Shown: positions 27,365 through 42,300, numbered from the stretch's first letter. The stretch is 64,000 nt of DNA from Sinotaia quadrata (GCA_028829895.1 CM054183.1:74077571-74141570); one strand, 5' to 3'. Made by a program: numbers and translations. The notes: a model not told the origin generated them from the letters alone.

Positions 27365-30300
27365 AGCATTCACACACATGCTCATGTATAACTATTTGTC
27401 CCAAACTGATCCCTTTATGTTAATATTTCCATTTAAACAGAAAAAGAATAACAATTTACTTGCAAAAACATATCGCAAATATTTTTAACATATACATGCA
27501 GAATCATGAAATCACAATTCAATCAAACAAAAATAGGATATCATGTAAATCAAAAATACGCAATTTGAAATAGGGTGTAAATCTGAAATATTTCTTTAGT
27601 AACAATCAATGAAAAAAATCAAATGAAACAGATTTCTAAACTTCAATTTGTCTGCCAAATGTCTGTGCAGAACAACAATTTACAATATTGTCAAATTTAG
27701 GTTTCTGTCAATACAAATTTGAAAAAACAAAGGTTTAAATAAAATACACAGGGTAAAATAAAGCAAACATATTCACCTTTCTGGATTGGTTTTTGAATGG
27801 GTCCACTGAATTAGTCATCACCTTTTTATTTTGATTTCATTGATACTAACTAAATTAGTATCAATGAAATCAAAATAAAAAGGTGATGACTCACATGCAC
27901 AAATTTAGATGCTCAGGAAAATCCTAATAATGTTCTCTTTCAAGATAAAATGTATGTGAGACAATGGATAATGCATAACACTTTCTTGAAAAGATAAGAG
28001 CAAATAACAATTCAGTGCCTCTTTGGCAAACATATTGTCACGGAAATGAGGAAATATTAATATTTTTTCTCTCCCTCTAAGTATTTTTCTAACTCTAAAC
28101 TATTAACGGAACAACTAAGTTAATTAAAAGAGGGACAGGGGTGAAAATGACCATTTTGTCAACAACGTGAAAACTAAGTTGGAAACAATAGCTTTAAGTC
28201 CGTGCCGGAGAACAGAAAAGTATAATTAACCACGCTAGCTGACCCTCTGTGGTCAGGACCCATGCCCATAAATCTGTGTCAGTATTGAGTACACGGCGGC
28301 CAGTGTATGGGGAGTACGTGAGAAAGCGCCGGGACATCGATTTTGTCCGTGAAAAAAGGCAGGCTCTAAGTTTTGAAATGTAAACATCTTTTTAAGAATC
28401 ACCACTATAAAATGTTTGGTAGTTTGAGTTGATATTGTATTGTGAAATTATTATTGAAATAGAATTGAGTTATTGGAAAGTTAATATTTATATTACTATA
28501 GTTAAATGTGTTAGTTTGTTTGTTCAACCATTTCTTGCTGTGAGTTAATGTATGGCTTGCCAGGTGGCCATGAGTTGCCATAGTAACTGTAGTTTTAAAA
28601 TAAAATACGAGTAGGACTGTTGCTCTGAGATGTAGTTCAGCATGCTCTGAGAGTTAACTAGATAGTTATTCAGAGGGCAAATGGATACGTAAATCACAGT
28701 TGTCAGCTGGGAACTTGATACTTTGGCACTAATAGAACTGGACGGCCAGAATGGTCAGAATATTCCTCAGCACGTACAGTGCTGTGCTGGTTGTACATGG
28801 GCAGTGCTGGATGGGGGATAGCGTGTGTGCTGGAGGGGGTGTGTTCCAATCAGCTCAGAGAAAGTGATGTGCAAGAGCTTTGTGTATAAAAGAGGATACG
28901 GAGCCAGGAACAGACGAGAAACCTCGAGAATGTAGCGTCTTGTAGAGAGGTGGAGGTACACCTCTGTCAGTTTCTCCCTGCTTTTTTGTATCAGGAAAAT
29001 CTCTACGATTCTGCGAGGCAAACAAAAAGAGAGTTCTTGGACACTGTAACAGAGTGCCAGACGTCTACCCGGCTGTATATGGAAAGCGCGCCGTCAAGGC
29101 CGCTGCAGTTTAAGATGGACCAATCAAACCAGATAGTCATCTCGGGTTTTCAAAGACTCTGTGCAAAGACCGCAGTGATCGATTATTTCCCAACAGAAGT
29201 GATGAGTTGGCAGTATAATGTCACGGCGCACGGGATATGTTACATAATGGTAGTAACTATCGTTGGAATCAGTAGCGGTCATGCATGTGGCATGCCGCCG
29301 AAGAACGGCAAGGTTGGCCGTTACGTAATGAGAAGAGAAGAGACGAGAAACGAAGTTAAGAGAAGAGAAGAGACGAGAAACGAAGTTAAGAGAAGAGAAG
29401 AGACGAGAAACGTGAGAGAAGAGGAACGAAGTTAAGAGAAGAAGAGAAACACAATGAAATGAGGAGAAATGGAAGAAGAGAAGAAGAGAGAACGTAATAA
29501 AAGTTGAGAAATTAGGCCTAACGAAGAGCGCAGCAAGAGCATGAAGTTGTAGCAGCCGTCGTAGAAGCCAGGACGGCTGTTGGAGCGAACCATGACGTCG
29601 ACGGTGTTTCAGTATATCATCAAAACCCCCCAGCACAAGGTGAGATTAACAATAACGATGTGAGCCCAGCACAAGAAGAAAGAGCCAATTACTATTTGAG
29701 CCCAGCACAAGAGAAAGTAACAATAACTATGTGAGCAGAGAACAAGGAGAAAATGACAATACCTATGTGAGTAAAGAAAATTCTAACTAGTGTAGGAAAT
29801 CTCAGAGCACATAAATATAAACTAAAACTTAAAACTAAAGCGTAGGAATCTTAATTAAGTATTAAACCTAAAATTAGAAATAAACCTTAAGTTTAAATCA
29901 TTGTATATAAGTAAAGGATGGCTTTAAGATTAATATAAGATACTATTGATGGAACTGATTGAAGAAGACTTACAAGTCAAATGACATTTGTTTATTATTG
30001 AATTATTGAACTTTGATATAAGAGCAGTGGCGCCAGAACTTCAAAATAATGACTGTTACATTATGTTGTAAAATGCTTAGGCAATTCTAGAAGTAGTACT
30101 GCATGGATAAATTGAATTTTGTATTTCTTTTATTTTATTTCACCATTCATCATTCTTTCTTTCTTTCTCCCCCGTTCCCATGGGTGCGAGTGTGGATGGC
30201 TGACTGACTAACCAACATGTGAGAGGAAACCCATAGACCAATAAATATGGTTTTGAAAGGGTGGTTGTTGTCGTTGTTATACGTTGTGTCGTCTGTGCCG

Positions 30301-33300
30301 TCTACACTTCACCCTTACCCGTATGTAAGCACACATGCAAACATGTCGGCAATATGTAACCTACACGCAGAATAAAATTCGAGCCAAACAACCATCTTGG
30401 TATTCTGTGTGCGGATTTGTAATACTCTTTATGCAAGTCCTACGTGGCGTCGACAAGCCACCACCCTCCCCTCATCAGAGAGAAGGTGGGCGGCGACACA
30501 TATAAACAGGAAGTACCTATTTGACAAAATAAATAAACGCAGTACCACCTCGGCAAACTAACACCTGAATAATAATAATAATAATATATATAATGGTGGA
30601 CACAAGATGCCACACAAGGACAACAAAATAAAACACACACACAAGAAATTATGAATCATCTGTTGTGAAATTCCATCAGGGAACTCTAGAATTTCACCTG
30701 ATGACCAAATGGAAACTAAGACACAAGATGCCACTTCTCCAAATTTCACTTCAGCTAGACAATACTGCACCAACATAAACCTGGTCATTAAATCCAGGAT
30801 GCTGGACACTGGTCAAAGTGATGCTCTGTTAGTTATTATCAACTTTTTCCAATGGACAATGAGCGAAACCAAGAGACTAAACCAAAAGTAAAGGGTTTGG
30901 TGGGAAAGAATGGGACAAATATAGTCTGTATAGTCTATATTCTGTAGTCCAAAAGCCCTGGGGGTAATAAGCAATCAGTGACCTTATTGCTTATGTTTAT
31001 CAAGCAACTGCTGATGTAATAGTTTGGAAATAACATCTCAAGCAAGTGTCATTTGGTCATCTTTAAAAGAATTTATTTGCATTCTCCCTAACTTGCAAAA
31101 AGGGTTGGGGTTTCATGTTATCATATGCATAGTAGCTTAAGTTTAATATGTACTAGTCTCTTAATACAGTGGAACCCCGCGATAATGCGAATTCGGATAT
31201 AATGTGGTCGTGGCACGGCTCCTGAAATTTCGTATATTCATTTGCACAGGAAATTTTTTTCAAAGTATGTGAAAAGAGTATAAAAAGTATTTAACTTCAT
31301 TTTGGGGATGAGACTGTAAAAGAATTTGAATATACATGTAATATGATTGTGGCATGTTTTCTGAAATTTGAAATTCATGTACATGTATTTTTCTTGTACA
31401 TGTACCAGGAAAAAAAAATTTAAGTATGAAAAATGATGTGTAAAATGTTTATTATCATTTTGGGGAAGAGTTTGCATATTACTTTTAATATAAAACAATC
31501 CAAAAATTAACAATTTCACCAGGTTCTTGACAGTAGGACAATACGATATCAGACAATAAGTAAATGGTTTTAAATACTATATACTATATATTAGATGTGG
31601 TAATTCAGACACAATATGTGACAAAATTATTGAATATTTCTAATCTGTGTGCAATTTTTCAATGGAATTACATGAATTATGGATTAGCTGATTGGCATGA
31701 TGGCACTATACGGTGTTGATACACTATTCATGACAATATCAGTTGGGGTATTATCGGTCAATGTGTATTATTGTACAAACAAATAAAAAATTAGTAAAAC
31801 TATTTAACGTAAAGTAATAACCTATAAATATATTATCTGTCCATTATTATGAATATATTTTAATAATGCATTCCATTTAATATTCATCCAATTTTTTACA
31901 TTAGATATACGTTCTCAGAAAAAAGTAAAATACATATATGTAAAACCCCGCATTAATGCGACCCCATTATTAACGTGATCCAATTTTATGGACCCCAATT
32001 ATCGCATTATAGTGAAAAATCAAAATGATAAGTAATGATCTTATGCTTTAGCTACACAATAGTATCCTTGCAGCATAACCTGAATCAAAATAAGTGCAAG
32101 GCTGGGTCTGTTCTTTCATAGTGCAGATAAAAGAGCATACCACCCAGGGACCATTATAATACTCAATCAATGAGTTTTGGGAGAACACAAATTTTTACAA
32201 CTTTAAAGAATAAAACCAAAATTGATTAACACAAAAGTGAATAGTTGCATACAAAAAATAAATGTTTATGAAAATAAATGAGAGAGAAATTTATAACACT
32301 TGAACACATGAGTGCCACAGATTCCATTCCTCTATGCTGTGTCATATGCTTCCTCTAGAAAAAAAAAAATGGTTACAGCATGTTCTTCTCCTGGTTTTGG
32401 GATAGGAATTACTATTGCCTCTCTTGGAAGAGGAGAAGGTGGGCAAGCACCAGTGAACTAAATAACATTGTTGATTTTTGATTTGTTGGATTTAATTAAA
32501 TTAAAATTTAGCTTTGTCATGTACTTACATGAAAAATATTTCTTTGTAAACCACATTTTTCGATGAACATTAAATTGTTACCATTCACGAGTTTTCCCCA
32601 TAACTGACCTTGACTAAAAACAGGTTCCAACCTTGTCCAAAGTATGCCCTTGAGTCTTATCTATGATCATTGCAAATGCCATACTACTTTTCATGGATAT
32701 GAATTATTTTTTTTAACACAGCTATGCATTAGCAAGAGGAAATTCACCAACAATATTTTGAAAAACATCAGCTACTTTATTGGCTCTAGCATCTTTAGTC
32801 ATGAACTTGGTCTTGAATAACAGCCACTGACAGAGTAGATGTTTCAACCCCATGAAAGGCTGCCTTCAACTCACACTTCTGTTCACTTCAAAAAGCATTT
32901 TCCAAGCTTCAGCAAAATGATTATTTTCTGACAGTAACTGCTCAAGAGTTGCAAAGGGACCGGATTGCACTGAGCTTTATTTTTTATTTGCATCATTTGA
33001 TTTGTAGCTTCTTCAGGATCTAATATGTAGAGCTGTTCATATTTCATTGGTCTCCTTTAGCAGAATGAAGTGCCTCTTCCCTGTGACAGACTTGGTCATT
33101 GATTCTTAAACACTAGGGACCAGACCCAATTAATGGAACTAAGTTAGTACTCATTGAAGCAAATGCTAAAGCAATCTTAATTGAACTTACTTATTTGGAG
33201 TATTCAAGTTGATATGTAAGTTGTTGTATTACTGATGCAACTCTATATCAGCTGCAGAACAACTTTCCATCTAAAACAATATTGTGTAAAATATTTGTCC

Positions 33301-36300
33301 TGAGATTGTTCCCCTTTAAAATGTCTTGCTTGGCAAGAGTTGCAAATGAAATTGAGATTTCCACTGTTGCTAACTTGTCCCATCAAAGTTAGAAATAGTT
33401 GTAACCCTGTGGTTTGAATGAACTAACCCTGTTCTTTGTGCCCTATGATTTTCAATGCTTTCTCAGTACTGGACATTGAACTCTTTACTGGGCATACTTT
33501 TTTCCTTTTTTTTAGCTCTGCAGAGGCAAGAATTTTCAAGATTTCAGTGATTTAGGGTTATGTTAGCAAAAACATCATATCTTAGGTTTTAGTGCATATA
33601 TTTAAATGAAATAAAATGCAAAATGAAAGGAAATGAAAGCATCTTTATTGTTTTCTTACATGAAGTATATTTATCAGTAGTGGTGTCAACGGATACCCAG
33701 GACCTGGGTACCCGTTGCTGTGCTAATACCTGGGTAGTAAAATTGTGGACTGTGATAACGTGGCCATTGGCACAGAAATGGGTAATGTAGAGTGGGGTGC
33801 AAGGGAAACCGACAGAGGCAAGCCAATCACACGACAGACACTGATGGTCTTGATTCAGCACACTCCCCCTCCTCCGGTCACATTTGCATCTCGTTCGTAG
33901 ATGGCAGCCTGCTAAATTGTGCTGGCCATGGCAGCCTCTCTACCTAGATCTAATTATGGACGACATGGATCATCGTAGCTCTCACAGTTTCCTGTGCTCG
34001 TTAACATGTGAAGCATATTAGTAAGACTTCAGTAAACAAACTTGTCAGTATTTTAACGTTAATAAATTAAATAATAACATTGTAATATTTTTAATATGGT
34101 AAGACATCGTCTTCACGCCCAAGCAATTGGATAGTGACACGGCAAAATGCACCTGTGCGATGAAATTCTGTCAGCGAAGGGCAATTGAACTTGATGCCCT
34201 ATTTTTAAATATGTTATTGTTGTTGACAGTTTATTTAGTTTTCGTTTAGTTTATGTAATGATTGATCATATTAAAATTAAAGTTTGTGTTGTACATATAA
34301 AGATCATAATTAATAGTAATTCGCTAGATGCATACCATTGGCTACTGTGTGAAATAGAGCGCATGTTTAATGGTTAAGTAGCTTTGTGTAGAGATCACCA
34401 ATTGCGATGGAGATTATGCTAATTTTCAAGCAGGTACCTGGGTACCGGTTCAAAATTTGGTCGGGTACCCAGGTAGCATTTTAGAAAAAATTGATTGCCC
34501 TATTTATCAGGTGTCAAATTTTAATCCAAGTGTAAACACATATATTTACACACACAAAATTGTCCAGTGATTGTCAACCAAATACACTATGTAAAAACGC
34601 TATTTACACCTGTGTAAGCTACTGACACTAATGTCACTGTTGATCTCATTATCCGACTCAAAATCAACTTCTCTCACCTCAATGTCCAACAAACTGAATC
34701 CTGTAAACTCCTACTATCACTCGATGATTCAAAATCCATTTGAAACACCAAATGTGAAAGAAAATAGTTTATGAAAACATGAACGCATCAAAGAGAAAAC
34801 ATTTTGAAAAGCACTTCAATTATCGCAGAATAGACTACACTGGAAGTAGGCAACTGGAAGTCTCACAATTTATTGAACGATGTGTGAGAAAGGAACACTG
34901 GTTGATACGGACGCTTTCAGACATTTTGCCCAATCAGATGATTGGCTGCTTTTGGCTGCTGTGCCCAGTAAAGGGTTAACTTATGTCCTATTTTATATAT
35001 GATTTCTTTTGTTTTGAATTTTTTTGCTCCACGTTACTGTTGTTCATCTCTGTTTGTATTATCAAGTCAATTTCTCTTGTACTGACAATTTGTTCCTGTT
35101 TAAGGACTCTTTGTTCTTTGTTCATACTTGTCTGACATAATTGCTGCTGGGTGTCACATGTCCGGTCTATGTTTAATGACTCTGTCCTATTTTAGATTCC
35201 AGTTATCAATATTGGTTTACTGAATAATTTCGAACAATAGCGACAGCTGGCCTGACTTATCCCCCCTACGAAATGCTGTAATATTCAGGCAATTTTTCAC
35301 GACACCCTGCCAGATAAATCAGTTGACTTGCCTCAACTAACAATGTTATCTCCCCTTTATCTATAAATTAAGATTTATAATTCTTTATCCCTTTATTAAG
35401 GCTCGCCCCCAATTAGTTGAATCTCTAATCTGTTACAAACAATTATGTAACAACAGGTAAGATAACAATAAATTTAATAACAATTCAATTAAAATAGAAA
35501 AGAAAAAATAAACAAAAATACGAATTGCGACTAAAAGAGTATATTATCGCGCTGCCCGGATAGTATATGCACACACTTCTTAGTTCTGTCCCTCAATGGG
35601 GTATAATGACTTATCTTTAATGTTCAAGTAATAGTTGAATTCGTTGTCTTCGATTGTTTGGTGCGGTTCTGACGTCACACGGCAAATATCTTCTAGCGGC
35701 CTTTCGCTGTCCGTTTACGACTTCTGGCGTAGGTGTAGACAATGCCTCCAGTGTAGAAGATATCAAGTTCAGTCGGTTTTCCTCTGGGTTCCCGTCTTTG
35801 TAAGACTGTAGATTTCCCAAGCTCCAACTCCCGAACTCAGATTAATAAGACGAGCTGTAACGAATAACATCAAGCTACAGCATCGTGTTGCAATAACTAT
35901 ATGGGCTTTGTGGTGACAACGATAGATTACTCTTTACAATTTCACTAATTAGCTTTAACTAATTCATAGTTTGAAATTAATGAAAGTCTTTAAACGAATA
36001 AATTATTTCTTTACAATATATTTCTCTCCATTAATAATACAATCATAATTAGAATACAATTTAGCTCGTGGTTCACGCAATGCGTGTTAACTGTCGTTAG
36101 CGCCTTCCGTGATAACAATTAATGAACAGAAATATGGCTACATACAAGTGGTTACTCTACTTGATCATTTTACAAGTGTAACAATCGCTAACGCCACTTA
36201 GCTTCTGTGAGAAAATATAACAATCATTTGGCAAACGTTAGCAATCACATAAATATTTTACACAATATTTATATTATAAAAATACAACAGTTTTACGACA

Positions 36301-39300
36301 AGAAGTATACAGTCTAGAGAAGTCAATTATATTTACCACTATGTGAAGTTAATGCACCGTCATAAAATGGTGGACGTGATTTCTCTTTACCCGTGGATAA
36401 TGGGCACTCTGTACAAATGTCTGCGCATCTGACAAATTCGATTCATTCAAGCGTATATATAAATGAATCAAGGTCGTCTGGCGGATTAGTGCTATGTCAC
36501 GATACTGAACACAAGTGACCAAATATGGGCATCCCGTATCCAGTTATCAACCTCTCATACACCTTTGGCTTGCTCTACATTCCTCTAATGTGTAAACAAG
36601 TTTGTTGCATCAGCTAACCTAGTTGCTTAGCAGAAGCCTCCTCATAAATTATTCATACAGTAGAAACCGTTAATAAAATGAACGATTAAGAATTATGAAA
36701 AATATGTTTTATAAACATCATAATTTGCTTAATATATTCTGACACTGGGGTTAGTTTTCTTTTAGTTGACATTCTATGGGAAGATGGATCTGTTTATGAA
36801 AATATTAAACCTGGCTAAAAAAAAGGTTCAGGGAGATATATTCCAACCTTGAAAGGACTGTGCACTAAACATTGGAAATGTCATACTGACACAAGAATGC
36901 ACGGTGGTAGTGGGTAAATCGCAATAAATACATCATTGTTTAACCAGAGTCGCAATTAGAAATGGTGTAAACTCACTTGAACAATGATGTCTGCACATCA
37001 GCTTCATACTAGCCAGTGCACATATCGTTTTTAGAATAGAGGAGAAGCTAGCACTTTACATAGAAAGGATAATTTCAGTATTATCTAAGACACTACCTTT
37101 CAATTTTCTCTTGCTCATTAATAATCTGGTGAACATGAATTCTATGTTCCATAACTTCATTTAGTGTTGTTGACAGTGCTATTACAACTTCAACTTCTTT
37201 TTGAGTTTTTATATATAATTTATTTGCTTACATAGAAAATAATTAAAAAACAACATTAACTCACATGTACTTTTTTCATTTTTTCACTGTATTTGTCCAC
37301 TAATCTTTTAACTTTCACTCCTTCTTCTTTGATCAGATCAGTTGCAACCACTGGATCAGTTAGCAAAGCAGCTTAAGAGCAGATAAAAAATGTTTATATG
37401 CTATTACAAATTGATATATATAGCAGTAAAATTAATCTTACCTGCTGTTATACATTTCACACATTGTTTCCTAATGCAGAAATAAATTATGTAAATCTCT
37501 TTATCATTAAAAATTTGATTTATAATGCAACAATGATTATAATTTTTTTTTAAAAAATAAAACCAACTACAAATAATTATTAATCTAATTATAGAAATAA
37601 GAATAGATAAAACAGAAATTATTTATTGAAATCCTCAGGCAAATGAATTACATTTTTATTGGAAAGGGATTAAGGAGAAAGTATTAAAGAGTATGCTTAC
37701 GTGCTTGCACTAGTGATGTGTACTCAGAAACATGGACAAGGGTGACATGATCACCATCTTTCCGAATGTGGCTCATGTAAACTGAAAGGAAAGAATCAAA
37801 ACTATGAAAATGGAGGGCAATTCAAATTATAGATCAATCCCCAAAACCAAACAAAAACTAATACCACCATGCCCAAACTAAAATTAAAATATTTAGCAGA
37901 ATTGTTAAGTATCGCTCTACAGTTTTGGGTACCCTTTTATTATACAGATCTGATGTGTCTCCCATATGCCACATTTTGCTCATAACTACTGATAGGGAAT
38001 AGTTTTTATTTCAAATTATATGCAAGAATTTAGAATTCTCAAAATAAATACTATTTTATGGAAAAAGCATATTACTATTTTATAATATCAACAAATTTAC
38101 TTTTAAAGACATTCCTTTATTTTTCAAAATTTGATGTTTCTTTTCTGGTAAATAACACATAGACTGATTTTGTTGATTTTACTTATTTGATTATATGTCA
38201 GGGGATTGAGCCCAGCACTGGCATTGGGTTCTTTTCTTTGCACATGCAAGTAGCTACATGAAGCCATGGCCTGGTCCTTCTACTAATGGCATGGGTGCAT
38301 AGATATGTAGTGCTTGACTCAATGGTGCCAATCTAAATAAAGAATAACTTTTCTCTGAATTTCACTGGAACTAAAATAATTGATGCACATGATGTATGTC
38401 ATTCATATGTGAAATGGAGACATGATAGTTGAGCAAAAGAAAGAATAGATCACATCAATAAATACACACAAACAAATATAATTATAGTTATCATTAAAAG
38501 GTTCAATAATACCTTTCTCAACAAAACCTTTTAACCAGTTTGGGTCTGGGAGAGTTTATCAGATGGTCCTTTTCTAACAGCAAATGATTCTGTTCTTTGG
38601 AGACAATTTTTGGTGCAAATAGATTGATCCAAAATGGTCACTAGTTAAGCTAAACATCTGGCAAATTATTACAACCTGGCTGACCAAATTGTATAAGTGC
38701 CATCAATCGCTAGTCTCTACACATCAACGTGCCACCAAGTGCTTGCAAAATGCAGGATCTAAGGTTCAGGCCTACTTGGGTGATTTTAAGCAGTTTGCAC
38801 CCCAAGAGTGAAAGCTAAATTAAATATCTTTGTTGGTATGTTACCCTAAAGACTATTATTTTAAAACATCAAGCTGTTTTCAGAGTTTTGGTATAGTGGT
38901 TATAAGCTAGTAAGATTAAAGATTTTTTTTGTGTGTGGATGTATTTTGAAAATGTGCCAATGATTATGCTGTTTGGTTGTAATGTGTTTTTTCATACTTC
39001 AAAAATGTAAGATTTTGTCACTGTATTACGATTAGTAATGTATAATTATGGGCATTTTACTCTGGTTGTCAGAGAAATAAGTGTTGCATGATACAATTCA
39101 GTTTCAGATTTGCAATAAAATAACCATTTCTCAACATTAAGACTACTTTAATCTCTTGCAGTTTTAAGGTACAGTGTTAATGACATTAGCTGTTAGTGAA
39201 GATCTGTATCTCTGACTTCAGACAATTATAGGGTGAGATGTCACCTATCAGCATAACAGGTGGGTATTTCTTATGGCCATGTTTAGAAGTGTCTGCTGAC

Positions 39301-42300
39301 CCCCACAATTTACTTTTTGCATAAATAGATCATTTGTGATTACAGGAAAAAGTCAATGTTTGTACATTTTGATTATAAATATTAACAGGATAAAGCAAAA
39401 AGTATTTTGAGTTAATATGAAGATGGAGAATGATTGTGAAGTATACCTCAGTATAGATTCAAATCCTCTTATTAAATGCTACTGCTGCACTGAAGCAGTG
39501 AAGGGCTTTATAAGATTACAAAATCCAGTAAGAAAATGAATTAGCTGGAGATAGTAATGGCTTATGTAACATTTCTCATATGGAAAGAGGTGGAAACTGG
39601 AAGAATACTACCGGATTAAATCTGAAGGCATTGGCTATTAATGGATGCCAATGTGCCTGACAAAGCATTTATGAGTCAATGACAAAGTGTGAAAAGTTGT
39701 GCAGATGTTGGCAGCCTCATCCAACTCTTGTCATCAGATATTTTTTTTAATTTGTTAGTGCATACATGTAGTTTCAACTCAGTGACCCAAGTGGATCACA
39801 AAGAGTCATTCTGATTAAAGGCTTAATTTTCTTTAACCATGAGCATAGCAATTCAAGATTTTTGTGGAACATGCAATAAGTGACTGATCTTTATTTGAAA
39901 TTGGTACAATATGAGCTGGACAAAGGGTGACAAAAGCAGATTTCCCATTTTTATGATCCACATTATTATTTTTAAATTGCATTGCTTCAGACATTGTAGT
40001 GATCATGATCGTCTTTTGAACTTTAATCTTCTTGCCATCTTTACATCCATGATTTTGCTAAAAGACATGAACACTGTTGTAAAAGTCTACAAACATATCT
40101 GTCTAGCTGAAAAGGATCCTTTTAAGTTTTTACTTTTTCCAAAGTGGACTGCAAGAGTTTTTACAATAGCAACTTTTTTCTTTGGACTTTGAAGAAGAAA
40201 GGTCATTGTATATAACTTTACCAAAGACTTTGCTAGGAGAGCTGAGCAATGGTGATTCCTGTTTCAGTTTTTGTCAGAGCTAGAGTGCTTTCTTTTATCT
40301 GTACTCTATTTAGCTGTGCAATTTTTCTGCTGTTCTTTCTTTTCACCTGCCATGGTTTCTTTATTTTTCTCTCCAGACATTCTCTGCCTTAGTCTCATTT
40401 GCTCAGCTGCTGTTTTGGGAGGCTTTGCTGTACTCCGTCAGACAAATGGAATAGGTGATTTTTCAAGAAGCATATTAATCTATAATTAAAACAAGAACAA
40501 GCTTTAGACCAAATGCAGATTTAAATATTGCTATCCAGGAAACTAAGTGCAGTATGTTTAGTACTCATCCCATTTAAAGAAAATTACTCCATTTCAGAAA
40601 ATATATATATATAGTATAAAGATAAAATACTCAAAAGTACTTTATATATATAATTAATATTATAAAGGTAAAACAAATATACATGTTCAATTTTATAATT
40701 TTCATCACATCTATGTAAAATCTATTTTCAACATCAATACCATAAAGGTTACTGACATGGCACTCCATCTTGGGGCAATATTTTTAAAAGTATCATTTAT
40801 ATTCATTACTTTATGCTATCATAAATTTGTAATTAAATAAAGTAAAAAAAAATGAATAATTGTACAAAAAAAATAATAATTTTCAAAGCATATAATACAA
40901 TGCTGAGCAGCAACTGCTATAAATTCAAAACAAACAAAACAACTTACATCTCAGAAATCATTTGCTCAGAAAACAAGGCTGACAGCCAGGAACATCACTC
41001 AGGAACAAAATTCACTTTAGACCTAACACTAACAACTGACATTTCTACTAGCATATATGATAGAAATTAAGTGCCCAATCAAGTTCAAATTTTTGTGAAA
41101 TATGAGCAGATATTTTCATTGTTTTAATAATCGAATAGCATGCAGACAAAATATTTTATTTGACTTCATTTGCAGTACTGTGATATATATTACATGAAAA
41201 ATATTTTACACCTTAAAAAAAAAAATCTTAAATACTTGTTGTTCAACTAACCACTTGAAACTATTAAAATATTTTGTTCCCAATATGTGCAAATTTAGTA
41301 GTGAAAAGCTCTTCTATCTTGCGGTTCATTCAAAATTACTCAATGGAGAGGACAATCTTTCTCTCCAGACCAAGAACCCCCAGTCTTAATTAACTGTCCA
41401 TAGACTGTCGATGGACTTTAGATTTTGAAATCTTACTTGGTGCTCAATCTGTAATTTTTTTCATTAAACAAACTAGAATTACTGTCAATGTTTCTCTTTT
41501 CCAATCATGTATTCTTGTAATAAATTTATCCATTATAGAGCAGCTACTGTTATAACATTTTCAAACAGAAAATTGAATGTTCTATATATTTTGCACGGCT
41601 GAACACAGTTTTACAAATCAGACAGAAAGGCAACAACAATGAAATAATCAATTAAAGTCTATTAATTAAATTTTATTTTTCTTCTTATTCTGACAAATAT
41701 TTAGCCTATTACACAATTTAGAGGATGAGTATTTGTTATGAAAGTATACAGGTTAAGTGCAAGGTGCAATTTTACAAATCTATCTGTAACATTCTTAGGC
41801 ATTACAAATGTAGTGTGGTACTTGTAGTCATCAGTTTAAGAGCTTTGTTGATCTATATGAGAAACACCCTCTTGAATATGTTGTCACAATAATTAGCTTA
41901 CGCACTTCTGACATGTAACAGAAAGAGAGACGTTATGGCTGCCATTACATCATGCCACACACATACTGTCTTGAGTTCCGACTAAAACTGTTAAAATTCA
42001 TCTTGTTTATTTTGTCAATGAAATCAAATGCAAAAACATACACAAGCAGCGAGACTGACAGGACAACAAAATGATGTCACTCCCAAACTTTCCCTCATTC
42101 TCTGTTTTTAACTGAATGAACAAACAGCTGGTATCCAATATGAGAAAGGGATTTCCAAATTTGAGAAATTGCCAGCAACTTTAGACATCAATGACAACAA
42201 AAGAGCGAAAGCACATTTACTTCATTACATAGGTGAAGAAGGGTTTGACATCTATGACAGATTCAGTGAGGAACAGAAAGGGAACAATGCAGTGTATGAC

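Larger units (their letters stand above)
28036..30060 (+). repeat. LTR-like block with promoter, tandem repeats and primer-site-like motif
   Basis: Begins TGTCACGG and ends CTGTTACA, richer in G+C than the flanks. It has a TATAAAAG box at 28885, an open frame at 28950-29435, two internal tandem arrays, and at 30028-30039 TGGCGCCAGAAC, which resembles a tRNA primer-binding site following CA at 30025-30026. It could therefore be a long 5' LTR (28036-30026) whose internal region was deleted, or a single long repeat to 30060. No matching 5-bp duplication found. It sits in intron 3 of the stress-protein gene, opposite strand. Confidence 0.45.

Noticed and set aside
28767..29021. 84-codon minus-strand frame with a Pro/Thr/Cys-rich end
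   Set aside because: It lies across the TATA region of the LTR-like block and derives from a CAGCAC/TGTGCTGG-rich stretch. No domain and no splice context.
29124..29636. 170-codon minus-strand frame rich in Phe/Ser/Leu
   Set aside because: It is the complement of a purine-rich tandem repeat (GAGAAGAGAAG units), which opens frames on both strands. Low-complexity artefact.
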